NCBI RefSeq assembly: GCF_000971475.1
Contig: NZ_DF967523.1
Span: forward strand, 1-64,000
Source: Sulfuricella sp. T08
GTDB taxonomy: Bacteria > Pseudomonadota > Gammaproteobacteria > Burkholderiales > Sulfuricellaceae
DNA: 64,000 bases
Direction: 5' to 3'
The notes under the pieces are model-generated. The model worked only from the letters and a program-made list of their open reading frames with translations. It was not told the DNA's origin and ran no database searches. Below are positions 47,160 through 55,676 of the stretch, piece by piece. A program made the position numbers and the translations under genes. The number at the start of each line of letters is the position of its first letter. Position 1 is the stretch's first letter.

Positions 47160-47651
47160 ATGCGCATAATCATTCTCGGTGTCGGCAACATCCTGCTTTC
47201 TGACGAAGGCATCGGTGTGCGCGCGGTCGAGTCGCTCAAGCGCGAATACCGCCTGCCGCCGGAAGTGGAGGTGATCGACGGCGGCACCTCGGCGATGGAG
47301 ATGCTCGACGATCTGGCCTGTGCCGACCATCTGATCATTGTCGACGCGGTGCGCAGCGGCAAGCATCCGGGCACTATGGTGAGGATAGCCGGCGACGCGG
47401 TGCCGGTGTTCTTCAAAACCAAGCTGTCGCCGCACCAGATCGGCTTGTCCGACGTGCTGGCCACGCTCGTTCTGACCGGCGAGCAGCCGGGCGGCGTGAC
47501 CGTGATCGGTGTGGAGCCTTGCTCTCTGGCCACCGGTATGGCGTTGACACCGCAGATCGAGGTGCTGTTGCCGAAAGTGGTGGCGCAGCTGGTAGAAGAA
47601 TTGCGGCAACACGGCATGGCAGCTGAACGCCTCGAGGAGGAGGTGGCCTGA
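47160..47651 (+). CDS. hybD: Hydrogenase maturation endopeptidase HybD
   Basis: 163 aa from the ATG at 47160; a longer frame beginning inside hybC is rejected because homology and ribosome site (GAAAGG) start here. Seen: LGVGNILLSDEGIGVR with the first nickel-binding Glu, DGGTSAMEML with Asp, and SPHQIGLSD with the His ligand. It cuts the HybC C-terminal tail after nickel insertion. TGA overlaps the next ATG. Confidence 0.95.
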   Translation: MRIIILGVGNILLSDEGIGVRAVESLKREYRLPPEVEVIDGGTSAMEMLDDLACADHLIIVDAVRSGKHPGTMVRIAGDAVPVFFKTKLSPHQIGLSDVLATLVLTGEQPGGVTVIGVEPCSLATGMALTPQIEVLLPKVVAQLVEELRQHGMAAERLEEEVA

Positions 47652-47881
47652 TGTGCATGGCGATCCCTTCACGCATCGTAGAACTGGCCGGTGAAATGGC
47701 CACGGTCGAGGCCTTCGGCGAGTTACGCAGCGTCAGTCTGATGCTGATGAACGACGGGGTTGCCCTGGGCGATTACGTTCTGGTGCAGGCCGGCGGGTTC
47801 GCCTACGAGCGCGTCGAGCATCAGGTCGCGCAGGAAGCATTGAGAATTTTTGGCCAGGTGGTCGGTTTTCCACAGGCTTAA
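47651..47881 (+). CDS. hypC: HypC/HybG-type hydrogenase maturation chaperone, first copy
   Basis: 76 aa, starts MCMAIPSRIVEL; Cys2 is the cysteine that holds the Fe(CN)2CO group. As a second hypC lies in the hyp operon (63585), this copy is probably the one dedicated to HybC (HybG role), by position. A terminator follows at 47907. Confidence 0.93.
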   Translation: MCMAIPSRIVELAGEMATVEAFGELRSVSLMLMNDGVALGDYVLVQAGGFAYERVEHQVAQEALRIFGQVVGFPQA

Positions 47882-47906
47882 TACTGGGTTTTTTTCGGGT
47901 AAGATG

Positions 47907-47932
47907 AGCCGGCCGGTATGGTCGGCTTTTTT
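47907..47932 (+). terminator. Terminator after the hyb operon
   Basis: Eight-base-pair stem agccggcc/ggtcggct (one wobble) with a five-base loop, followed by a T-run. Confidence 0.82.
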
Positions 47933-48062
47933 CTGAGCTGAACCCTTGCTGCTGTTCATAGTACGCTGCGCGAAAACCCCCCTGAATGGTATGATGCTGA
48001 TTGAATAGCCTAATTAGTAGAGCCTTGCTTTACGGCATTGGTTCGGAGAAGACAGATACAAC

Positions 48063-49649
48063 ATGAACCAAGACCTGCAAAAGACCCTATGGGCGGCTGC
48101 TGACAAGCTGCGCTCCAACATGGACGCCGCCGAATACAAGCATGTCGTCCTGGGCCTGATTTTCCTGAAATACATCTCCGACGCCTTCGACGAGCGGCGG
48201 GAAGAACTCCAGGCTGCTTTCGCCGACCCCAAGCATGAGCTTTACCTCGGTGATGACAGTCAGGTTCCCACCATGCTGGAAGACAGGGATTTCTTCACCA
48301 TGGCCAACGTCTTCTGGGTGCCAGAATCCGCGCGCTGGGAAACCATTCGCAACCAAGCCAAGCAGCCCGACATCGGCAAGCGCATCGACGATGCCCTGAT
48401 TGCCATTGAGCAGGACAACACCAGATTAAAAGGCATCCTCGACAAGCGCTTCGCCCGCACCCAGCTCGAACCGGGCCGACTGGGCGAACTGATTGACATG
48501 ATTTCCTCCATTGGCTTCGGCGCAAAGGATAAAGCCAAGGACACCCTGGGCGAAATCTACGAATATTTTCTTGGCCAGTTTGCCAGCGCCGAGGGCAAAA
48601 AAGGTGGCCAATTCTACACCCCCGCCTCGGTGGTCAAAGTGCTGGTGGAAGTGCTTTCCCCGCACAAGGGCAAGGTGTATGACCCCTGCTGCGGTTCGGG
48701 CGGCATGTTCGTGCAGTCCGAAAAGTTCGTCGAGTCCCACGGCGGCAAGTTCGGCGACATTTCCATCTACGGCCAGGAATCCAACCCGACGACCTGGCGA
48801 CTGGTGGCGATGAACCTCGCCATACGTGGCATGGATTTCAACCTCGGTAAGGAACCCGCCGACACCTTCACGCGAGACCAGCACCCCGACCTGCGGGCCG
48901 ATTACATCATGGCCAACCCACCGTTCAACATATCCGACTGGGGTGGCGACAAGCTGGCTTCCGACCCGCGCTGGGTGTATGGCACGCCACCGGCGGGCAA
49001 TGCCAACTATGCATGGCTGCAACATATGCTGTGGCACCTCAAGCCCACTGGTATGGCGGGGGTGGTTTTGGCGAATGGCTCCATGTCGTCGAACACCAAC
49101 AATGAAGGGGCCATCCGCAAGGCAATGGTGGAAGCCGACGTGGTGGAAATCATGGTTGCCCTCCCGCCGCAACTGTTCTTCAACACACAGATTCCGGCTT
49201 GCCTTTGGTTTCTGGCCAAAGACAAAACCAAAAATGGCCGCAATCGCCAAGGCGAGTTCCTGTTCATTGACGCGCGCAAGCTGGGCCGCATGGAAGGTCG
49301 CGTATTCCGGGTGTTCGACGATACCGACATCGAAAAAATCGCACTAGCTGTCCATGCGTGGCGGCACTCTTTCTCCCCTCTCCCGCAAGCGGGAGAGGGG
49401 CTGGGGGAGAGGGTGTACGCCGACGAGCCCGGATTTTGCGCTTCCGTTAAGTTGAGCACGATTGCCGAGCACGGATTCGTCCTCACCCCCGGTCGCTATG
49501 TGGGGGCGGAAGAAGTCGAGGACGACGACGAGGCCTTCGCCGACAAGATGGCCATGCTCACCGCCAAACTCGCTGAGCAGATGAAGGCAGGCGACGAACT
49601 TGACGACCTCATCCGCGAAAAGCTCGGCAGGTTGGGATATAAGCTATGA
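48063..49649 (+). CDS. hsdM: Type I restriction-modification DNA methyltransferase subunit
   Basis: 528 aa. N-terminal HsdM helical domain ([26 protein letters not shown]), then the N6-adenine methyltransferase core with DPCCGSGG (motif I, SAM binding) and NPPF (about residue 285, motif IV). An in-frame repeat insert ([15 protein letters not shown], 49373-49413) interrupts the region after the core domain. With HsdS it methylates the target sequence; with HsdR it restricts. First gene of the defence block. Confidence 0.95.
   Translation: MNQDLQKTLWAAADKLRSNMDAAEYKHVVLGLIFLKYISDAFDERREELQAAFADPKHELYLGDDSQVPTMLEDRDFFTMANVFWVPESARWETIRNQAKQPDIGKRIDDALIAIEQDNTRLKGILDKRFARTQLEPGRLGELIDMISSIGFGAKDKAKDTLGEIYEYFLGQFASAEGKKGGQFYTPASVVKVLVEVLSPHKGKVYDPCCGSGGMFVQSEKFVESHGGKFGDISIYGQESNPTTWRLVAMNLAIRGMDFNLGKEPADTFTRDQHPDLRADYIMANPPFNISDWGGDKLASDPRWVYGTPPAGNANYAWLQHMLWHLKPTGMAGVVLANGSMSSNTNNEGAIRKAMVEADVVEIMVALPPQLFFNTQIPACLWFLAKDKTKNGRNRQGEFLFIDARKLGRMEGRVFRVFDDTDIEKIALAVHAWRHSFSPLPQAGEGLGERVYADEPGFCASVKLSTIAEHGFVLTPGRYVGAEEVEDDDEAFADKMAMLTAKLAEQMKAGDELDDLIREKLGRLGYKL
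49373..49413. repeat. Dispersed palindromic repeat inserted in frame in hsdM
   Basis: Hairpin cccctctcccgc/gcgggagagggg followed by ctgggggagaggg. The core is the same as the repeats at 23950 and 26854. Gives the peptide [14 protein letters not shown] inside HsdM. Confidence 0.85.
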
Positions 49650-49717
49650 GCACCATCGAACACGAATCTGTCGTTGCCATAACCAATAAATACACTAGAA
49701 AGTTATCGTATGTCTGA
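49646..49717 (+). other. 23-codon orphan ORF after hsdM
   Basis: Starts in an ATGA overlap with the hsdM stop and reads [23 protein letters not shown]; its own stop lies 5 nt inside the HEPN gene. Probably the head of a gene displaced when the HEPN-MNT part was inserted. Confidence 0.3.
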
Positions 49718-50105
49718 ATTGAGTTTTGAGGCATTGGAGCTCTCAATTGCCGCATTGGAACAGGGCTTAATCGAGCATGAGCAATACCCGCAGTTGCTTA
49801 CTGTGCGGGATGGTGTCATCCAGCGCTTTGAAATTGCGATGGATGTCTCTCGCCAACTTATGATTCGCGTTCTGAAAGAGGTTTTTTCCCTTGATGCAGC
49901 CAGTGCCCAAAAGGACACCATTCGGGAAGCCGCAAAGTTCGGCTTGATTGCCGATGCCGAAGCATGGATGGGGCATCTGGCTGCCCGTAATCGCACCTCG
50001 CATACCTATGACTCGGAGATTGCGGAACAGGTGTTTTCCCACATCCCTTCGTTCCTGCCGGATGCAAGGGACTTGCTCCAACGCCTCCGCACCCATGCTG
50101 CTTGA
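49710..50105 (+). CDS. HEPN-type partner of a nucleotidyltransferase (HI0074-like)
   Basis: 131 aa, all helical. Carries the HEPN RNase-type signature R-x4-H at ARNRTSHTYD (R93-H98), with the conserved Arg-Asn-Arg before it. Such proteins pair with MNT nucleotidyltransferases in toxin-antitoxin systems, with the HEPN as toxin and the MNT as an AMPylating antitoxin (known for HepT/MntA). It overlaps the following MNT frame by 11 nt. A type I system carries this pair between hsdM and hsdS in many genomes. Confidence 0.85.
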   Translation: MSELSFEALELSIAALEQGLIEHEQYPQLLTVRDGVIQRFEIAMDVSRQLMIRVLKEVFSLDAASAQKDTIREAAKFGLIADAEAWMGHLAARNRTSHTYDSEIAEQVFSHIPSFLPDARDLLQRLRTHAA

Positions 50106-51714
50106 TATTCGCCCAGACTATTTGCAGATTGTCCAAGACATCCTGCAAAAGCATGTGCCTCAGTATGAAGTATGGGCATTCGGTTCCCGCGCCAAGTGGA
50201 CAGCCAAGGAATACTCCGACCTCGACCTGTGCGTCGTATCAGACAAGCCGCTGAGTTTTTCTGTGTTGGGGGCGATAGGGGATGATTTTTCTAATTCCGA
50301 TTTACCGTGGAAAGTAGACATCGTGGATTGGGCGACCACCAGCGCATCGTTCCGCAAGATTATCGAGCGGGACAAGGTGGTTGTGCAGAAACGGAGCTGT
50401 GGTATGAGTTCTGAGTGGACAGAGGTTCGATTGGAGGAGATAACCACTATCTTAGGTGATGGGCTTCATGGAACACCCGAATATGATGACCAGGGTGATT
50501 ATTACTTCATCAATGGAAACAACTTAAATGATGGAAGAATCATATTCAATGAAAACACACGCTGCACGCCCGCCTCAGAATTTGATAAACACAAAAAAGA
50601 TTTGAATAACAGAACTATTCTTGTCTCCATAAATGGAACATTGGGTAATGTTGCTCTATATCGTGGAGAGAAGGTTGTCCTAGGTAAAAGTGCTTGTTAC
50701 TTCAATGTTCGTGAAGGCGTGGATAAACAATTTGTTCGATATGTAATTACTAGCGATTTATTTCAAAATTACATCCATAATTTAGCTACTGGCTCAACAA
50801 TCAAAAATGTTTCGCTTAGACTGATGCGCAACTTTAGATTTATGCTGCCGCCTCTTGAGTTGCAGGAGAAAATCTCGGCAACACTAGTTGCTCTCGACGA
50901 CAAAATCGCCCTGCTGCGCGAAACCAACACCACGCTTGAAGCCATCGCGCAAGCCCTTTTCAAGTCGTGGTTCGTGGATTTCGACCCTGTTCGTGCCAAG
51001 GCCGAAGGCCGCGTCCCGGAAGGCATGGACGAAGCCACCTCCGCGCTCTTTCCCGACAGCTTCGAGGAATCGGAACTGGGCTTGGTGCCGAGGGGGTGGC
51101 AGGTTGGAACCGTTGAAGAGGTGGCAGCGAAAATTTTCAGTGGTGGCACTCCTGATACTCGTCGCCCGCAGTTCTGGAAAGGTGATCTTCGTTGGTTTTC
51201 GTCTGGTGAAACCAGAAACAAAATAGTCATTGAGACTGAAAAGCGAATTAGCCAGGAAGCTGTTGCAGGTTCATCCACGAAGTTGGCGTTACCTGGTGAC
51301 ATTTTGATTGCGTCTGCTGGACAAGGACATACACGTGGGCAAACATCATATTGCGCAGTGCAAACTTACATAAATCAGTCTGTTGTCGCGGTAAGAGCCA
51401 GTTCAGATAATTGCTCACCTGAATGGTTGTACTTCAATCTTTCTCGACGATATGAAGAAATGCGTAATCTTTCAGATTCACACAGCAGTCGGGGTAGTTT
51501 AACTACCAAACTGCTCGGTGGTATGCCTGTGTTAATTCCATCGCCTAGTTCAATTCAGGCATTCTCGAGCCTGGCCTCCGTTGCTCTCAAGTCACAAGCT
51601 GAAAACGAGAGGCAAGCCCAAACCCTCGCCACCCTACGCGACACCCTGCTCCCCCGCCTACTGTCCGGCAAGCTGCGGCTAACTGACTCTGAGCCCGTTG
51701 AAGAGGCCGCCTAG
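50095..51714 (+). CDS. hsdS: MNT nucleotidyltransferase fused in frame to type I specificity subunit HsdS
   Basis: 539 aa as one frame from the ATG at 50095. Residues 1-103 are a minimal nucleotidyltransferase: GS (30-31) then DLD (42-44) and VDIVD (74-78), all catalytic positions present. Residue 104 onward is HsdS: two target-recognition domains separated by a conserved helical region (ETNTTLEAIAQALFKSWFVDFDP) and ending LATLRDTLLPRLLSGKL. No stop separates the parts. An internal ATG at 50404 with GGAG seven bases ahead could also give HsdS alone, so either a fusion protein, or both products, may be made. Confidence 0.8.
   Translation: MLLDIRPDYLQIVQDILQKHVPQYEVWAFGSRAKWTAKEYSDLDLCVVSDKPLSFSVLGAIGDDFSNSDLPWKVDIVDWATTSASFRKIIERDKVVVQKRSCGMSSEWTEVRLEEITTILGDGLHGTPEYDDQGDYYFINGNNLNDGRIIFNENTRCTPASEFDKHKKDLNNRTILVSINGTLGNVALYRGEKVVLGKSACYFNVREGVDKQFVRYVITSDLFQNYIHNLATGSTIKNVSLRLMRNFRFMLPPLELQEKISATLVALDDKIALLRETNTTLEAIAQALFKSWFVDFDPVRAKAEGRVPEGMDEATSALFPDSFEESELGLVPRGWQVGTVEEVAAKIFSGGTPDTRRPQFWKGDLRWFSSGETRNKIVIETEKRISQEAVAGSSTKLALPGDILIASAGQGHTRGQTSYCAVQTYINQSVVAVRASSDNCSPEWLYFNLSRRYEEMRNLSDSHSSRGSLTTKLLGGMPVLIPSPSSIQAFSSLASVALKSQAENERQAQTLATLRDTLLPRLLSGKLRLTDSEPVEEAA
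50394..50406 (+). promoter_or_regulatory. Internal ribosome site and start for HsdS alone
   Basis: GGAG followed after 7-8 nt by ATG (50404) that begins MSSEWTEVRLEEI, the usual start of HsdS. The MNT frame is read straight through it. Confidence 0.5.
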
Positions 51715-54065
51715 TGAAAATCACCCGAGTCCAGCGCATACGCAACTATCGGGTATTTCGTGATTTTGCTTGGCCAGAGGATTTGCCTGATTTTGGCAGG
51801 TTCAACCTCATCTACGGATGGAATGGCTCCGGAAAAACAACCCTATCGAGTCTCTTCAGGCAACTAGGCAATCCGCAAGCTGTTCAAGAAGGTGAGTTCG
51901 AGTTCATCATCGACCAGCATTCCGTCACGAATAAGAGCCTAGATAGCGCTGCGTTGCCTCCAATACGTGTGTTTAATCGCAACTTCATTGACGCGGCTGT
52001 CTTCGAGACAGTTGGAAAACAGTTTTCCCCTATCTACTTTCTGGGTGAAGACAGCGTAGAGAAGCAGAGGCAGGTTGAAGCATTCAAGGTCCAGCTTGAG
52101 AATGCACAGAAAGAACAAACCAATGCCCATGCCAAACACGAGGCGGCCCTCTCAGAGTTCGAAGCATTTTGCACGGACCAGGCCCGTATCATTCGTGAGC
52201 TTCTGACCGCACCTGGCAGCCCATACAACAATTACGACAAGCGCAATTTCAAGGAAACTTTAAGACAGCTCAAAGACGATACCTACAATAGCCGCCTCCT
52301 CAACGAACAACAGAAAGCCGAGCTGAGACAGGCTAAAGATGGGAAGTCAAAACCCAAGATACCCGTATTTCAGGCTGACTATCCGAACCTTTCCGAGTTA
52401 ACGAGTGCGGCTCAACATTTGTTGAGCAAATCTGTTGTTTCTCGGGTGATTGAGGAGCTCGCAAAAGACCCCCCTGTTGCATCGTGGGTGGGCGCTGGCC
52501 TGCCGCTTCATACAGATGACCATGCGTCAGCGACTTGTCGCTTCTGTGGCCAGACGCTTGCCGAAGAACGCTTGCAGCAGCTACAAGCGCACTTCAATGA
52601 TGACTTTAAGCGATTCCAGGTCGAACTTGCGGGCTTCATCTCAAAAATTGAGGCCGCAAAGAGACAGGTCAAGGAGAGGCATCCGCCCGAGCAGTCCCTA
52701 CTCTATGACCACCTCACAGAAGAGTATGAGAAGGCGGTAGGCAAAATAGCATTACATCGCACGAATGTAACGCTCTACCTGGATGCACTTCTCCAGGCTT
52801 TGGCAGCCAAGAAGGAGTCACCATTCACATCGGTGGCCTTACTACCTTTCTTTGGCATAACTTCTCTGACCAATGAGCCAATGGGGGTGCTTGGGACAAT
52901 CTTCTCCGTGGTCATGGCTGGGACAGGCGTACTCGGAGCACTCCAGGGGAAAGAGGCCTTCGAGAAAATTAGTTCGTTGATTGCCACCCACAATAACCTG
53001 ACGGATAACTACCTCAACGAAATCTCCAAGGCCAGAAAAAAACTGGAAGAGAACTTTGCTGCTGAGGCTTTTGAAGAGCATAAACGCAAGCAGCAATCCA
53101 TCGGCTCAAGCAAGGCCTCTGAGGACACAGCGACCACTGTGGTTAAGGAGCTAAGAAATAAAATCGCGGCTTTGCTTCGAGTTATTAGGCAACACCATCG
53201 GCCCGCCGCCGAACTGACCAATGAGATAAGCGCATACCTTGGCCGGGATGAACTGGCATTCGTTGCACACGAAAATGGGTACACCCTTACCAGATACGGA
53301 CAACCCGCGACAAACCTCAGTGAAGGCGAACGGACTGCGATTGCATTTCTGTATTTCTTAAAGTCATTGCAGGACACCGAGTTCGACCTGAAAAATGGGG
53401 TTGTTGTGATTGATGACCCTGTTTCCAGTCTGGATGCCAATGCACTCTATAGCGCTTTCGGTTTTATGAGAGACCGCACCAAAGACGCTGGCCAGCTATT
53501 CATACTGACACATAATTTCGCTTTCTTCAGATTGGCAAAAAACTGGTTTCACAACTTGCCAAAACCGCTGAAAAAAACAGCTGGCTTCTACATGCTTACC
53601 TCTACCACCCTCGCTGACCATCGCAACTCGGCAATAGGGCAATTGGACCCACTGCTACGACAGTATGAGTCTGAATACCACTACCTGTTTAAATGTGTCT
53701 ATGAGGAGGCTAATCGGCCATCAGGGTTCGTTGAGCTGTCCGTAAACTACGGTATGCCAAACATAGCCAGGCGCGTGCTGGAGGCCTTTCTAGCCTTTCG
53801 ACTTCCGGGCAAGGCAAACGAGCTATACCAGCAATTAGAGCAAATTACGTTTGACCCGGCGAAAAAGGCTCGCATGCTTCGGTTCTTGCATACTCATTCA
53901 CATCTCAAGCAAATCACGGAACCTGAGCACGACTTATCCATTCTCGCGGAGACCCAAGCCGTGCTCCAGGACGTGCTTAGCCTAATTGAAGATACTGATA
54001 AGGAGCATTTCCGGCAAATGCTTGCGCTAGTCAGCCCACCAGAGAATCAAGAAGAAGGGGAGTGA
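51714..54065 (+). CDS. PrrC/RloC-type (AAA_13) ATPase with zinc hook
   Basis: 783 aa, GTG start overlapping the hsdS stop (TAGTG). Seen: Walker A YGWNGSGKTT (34-43), long coiled coils, CRFCGQ zinc-hook pattern (about 275), ABC-type signature LSEGERTAIAFLYF (about 533) and Walker B VVVIDDPVSSLD (about 563). These are features of RloC/PrrC anticodon nucleases that guard type I restriction systems. The C terminus has R-x3-E (ARRVLEAF, about 686) and, 35-40 residues later, RFLHTHSH, which fits a HEPN-like nuclease. Nuclease activity is inference. Possibly an abortive-infection effector. Confidence 0.75.
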   Translation: MKITRVQRIRNYRVFRDFAWPEDLPDFGRFNLIYGWNGSGKTTLSSLFRQLGNPQAVQEGEFEFIIDQHSVTNKSLDSAALPPIRVFNRNFIDAAVFETVGKQFSPIYFLGEDSVEKQRQVEAFKVQLENAQKEQTNAHAKHEAALSEFEAFCTDQARIIRELLTAPGSPYNNYDKRNFKETLRQLKDDTYNSRLLNEQQKAELRQAKDGKSKPKIPVFQADYPNLSELTSAAQHLLSKSVVSRVIEELAKDPPVASWVGAGLPLHTDDHASATCRFCGQTLAEERLQQLQAHFNDDFKRFQVELAGFISKIEAAKRQVKERHPPEQSLLYDHLTEEYEKAVGKIALHRTNVTLYLDALLQALAAKKESPFTSVALLPFFGITSLTNEPMGVLGTIFSVVMAGTGVLGALQGKEAFEKISSLIATHNNLTDNYLNEISKARKKLEENFAAEAFEEHKRKQQSIGSSKASEDTATTVVKELRNKIAALLRVIRQHHRPAAELTNEISAYLGRDELAFVAHENGYTLTRYGQPATNLSEGERTAIAFLYFLKSLQDTEFDLKNGVVVIDDPVSSLDANALYSAFGFMRDRTKDAGQLFILTHNFAFFRLAKNWFHNLPKPLKKTAGFYMLTSTTLADHRNSAIGQLDPLLRQYESEYHYLFKCVYEEANRPSGFVELSVNYGMPNIARRVLEAFLAFRLPGKANELYQQLEQITFDPAKKARMLRFLHTHSHLKQITEPEHDLSILAETQAVLQDVLSLIEDTDKEHFRQMLALVSPPENQEEGE

Positions 54066-54066
54066 C

Positions 54067-54177
54067 ATGAGCCTCATCGACGAAAAAATGGCCGAGCACG
54101 ACACTCTGCTTCCCCGCCTGATGTCAGGAAAACGCAGGGTGCCAAGTGGCAAATTGTCAGAGGAAGAGCTTGTATGA
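54067..54177 (+). pseudogene. Chimeric scar ORF: hsdR head joined to an hsdS tail
   Basis: 36 codons. The first 10 residues MSLIDEKMAE repeat the HsdR start ([10 protein letters not shown] at 55677), 20 identical bases followed by near identity. The next ones, DTLLPRLMSGKRRVP, match the end of HsdS proteins but differ from the resident hsdS. It starts 1 nt after the ATPase stop, as hsdR does after kwaB, and ends in an ATGA overlap with kwaA. Reading: the junction left when kwaAB entered the locus. Confidence 0.7.
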
Positions 54178-54728
54178 AGTTACGGCTATTTTCCTCAGTA
54201 ATTATTTTTCTGAGCGCCTATTCACCGCTTGCCATCATCTTCTGCATTCAGAGTTTTGATTTTGAGAAACAAGAGTTGATGCACCCACTCGTTATATGGC
54301 CAATTCTGGGCTTGGCAGCGGTTAGCTGCATTATCTTGTGGGCAACAGTTAGGCTTCCCAAGGTTTCAACTTCCCCGGTCACCATCAAGTCCGTATCAAA
54401 TAAGTCGGGTGAGTTGGTCAGTTACACTATCCCTTACATGGTTTCATTTTTTGTAATTGAGCACTGGAACACCCAGCTGCTCGCTAGTTTCGCCTTTTTC
54501 ATGTTCATCATGTTTTGGCTGACGCTCAAGACGCACACCATCTTCAACAATCCAATTCTCGCCATGATGGGATACAACATTTTTGATGTGCATTACGAGA
54601 AAAACGATAGGGAGTACCAGGATTATTTGTTGGCGAAGGGTGGCCGGTTAAGGAGAAACGAGCAGTGCCGGATAGTCGAGATTTCAGAACAGCTTTATTT
54701 GGTCACAGAACGTAACCCTGAGGTGTAA
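54174..54728 (+). CDS. kwaA: KwaA-like membrane protein of a Kiwa defence system
   Basis: 184 aa. Four transmembrane segments: about 5-27, 38-59, 84-97 and 101-119, with a cytoplasmic tail containing NNPILAMMGYN and YLVTERNP. Its size, topology and place directly before a KwaB-like gene match KwaA, the membrane component of the Kiwa anti-phage system. It is AT-rich relative to the host genes, suggesting transfer. Sequence alone gives only moderate identity, so the pair is the main evidence. Confidence 0.65.
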   Translation: MKLRLFSSVIIFLSAYSPLAIIFCIQSFDFEKQELMHPLVIWPILGLAAVSCIILWATVRLPKVSTSPVTIKSVSNKSGELVSYTIPYMVSFFVIEHWNTQLLASFAFFMFIMFWLTLKTHTIFNNPILAMMGYNIFDVHYEKNDREYQDYLLAKGGRLRRNEQCRIVEISEQLYLVTERNPEV

Positions 54729-54730
54729 GC

Positions 54731-55675
54731 GTGGAAAAAAATAAAAAATTGCTTGCAACAATAAAATCGCTCAACTGGAATCTGGCGAGCGTTTCATTCT
54801 ACGTGGTCAAGCGTCAGCTGGTGCACCGAAAAGCCACTTACGATGTGCTGCAAGTCAATGCCGATGATGAATTACGAAAGAAATTGCGTGGCATTACGAG
54901 CGGCAAGATTCAACAGTCCAATGCCGCCCTTGAGTATGACTTCAATACTGCCGATTTAGATGACAACCTCCTGGGTATCGCCACCTCGGAAACTGATTTT
55001 CAGTCCATCATAAACACAATTACCGCAGAAGAGGAACCAGAACTCGCGGATTCAATCGAGAAATTGATTGACTCATGGCTCTATATCGCGCGCTTAGACC
55101 TTGCTGGCAAACCGCCGCTGTATGCAGCACGGCGTATCTCCGAGGGTTGGACAACCAAGAAAGTTTCTCAGCTTATCAGCATGATATTTCAAAACAACAT
55201 GCTGGTTGATATTGAGCAAAAAGAGATATTCAGAATTGATGGGAAAATCGATTTCTTTTCCTACGATGACACCACATTTATTGCCGACAAAAAGAATTTC
55301 GAGACTGCATTGAACTTCAGGGAGGGCATGGAACGAAACCGTGATGAGATTGTAGAAGAGCTCCACGCCCTTGATTTGTTCGACAACGCTTCAGAGATTT
55401 CAACCTTGGTAGGTAACAACATTCGGCGTTTGAGGCGGTTATCCCAAGTCAAGAAAGCTGGCTACTACAAGGATGCCAATTTCTTGGCAAATCTTAAAAA
55501 AGTGAACGATGAAGAGAACTGGGGAATAAAATATTCCGCAGATGGAAAACTACTGGTCACAGAGGAAGACATCGAAACTGTATTACGTGTCCTGAATAAC
55601 GACCGGCTTACATCCAAAATCAATTCTGAAAACTTCGATGTCGATGTGAAGCATAAACTAGGCAGTGCCATTTGA
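54731..55675 (+). CDS. kwaB: KwaB-like DUF4868 protein of a Kiwa defence system
   Basis: 314 aa, GTG start 2 nt after the kwaA stop. Soluble. Seen: N-terminal '[20 protein letters not shown]' strand-rich part, ETDF...I motif, [15 protein letters not shown], and the C-terminal DUF4868 pattern [15 protein letters not shown] followed by [15 protein letters not shown]. KwaB binds DNA and, with KwaA, blocks phage replication in E. coli; a matching role here is inference. Stop and hsdR start are 1 nt apart. Confidence 0.7.
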   Translation: MEKNKKLLATIKSLNWNLASVSFYVVKRQLVHRKATYDVLQVNADDELRKKLRGITSGKIQQSNAALEYDFNTADLDDNLLGIATSETDFQSIINTITAEEEPELADSIEKLIDSWLYIARLDLAGKPPLYAARRISEGWTTKKVSQLISMIFQNNMLVDIEQKEIFRIDGKIDFFSYDDTTFIADKKNFETALNFREGMERNRDEIVEELHALDLFDNASEISTLVGNNIRRLRRLSQVKKAGYYKDANFLANLKKVNDEENWGIKYSADGKLLVTEEDIETVLRVLNNDRLTSKINSENFDVDVKHKLGSAI

Positions 55676-55676
55676 T

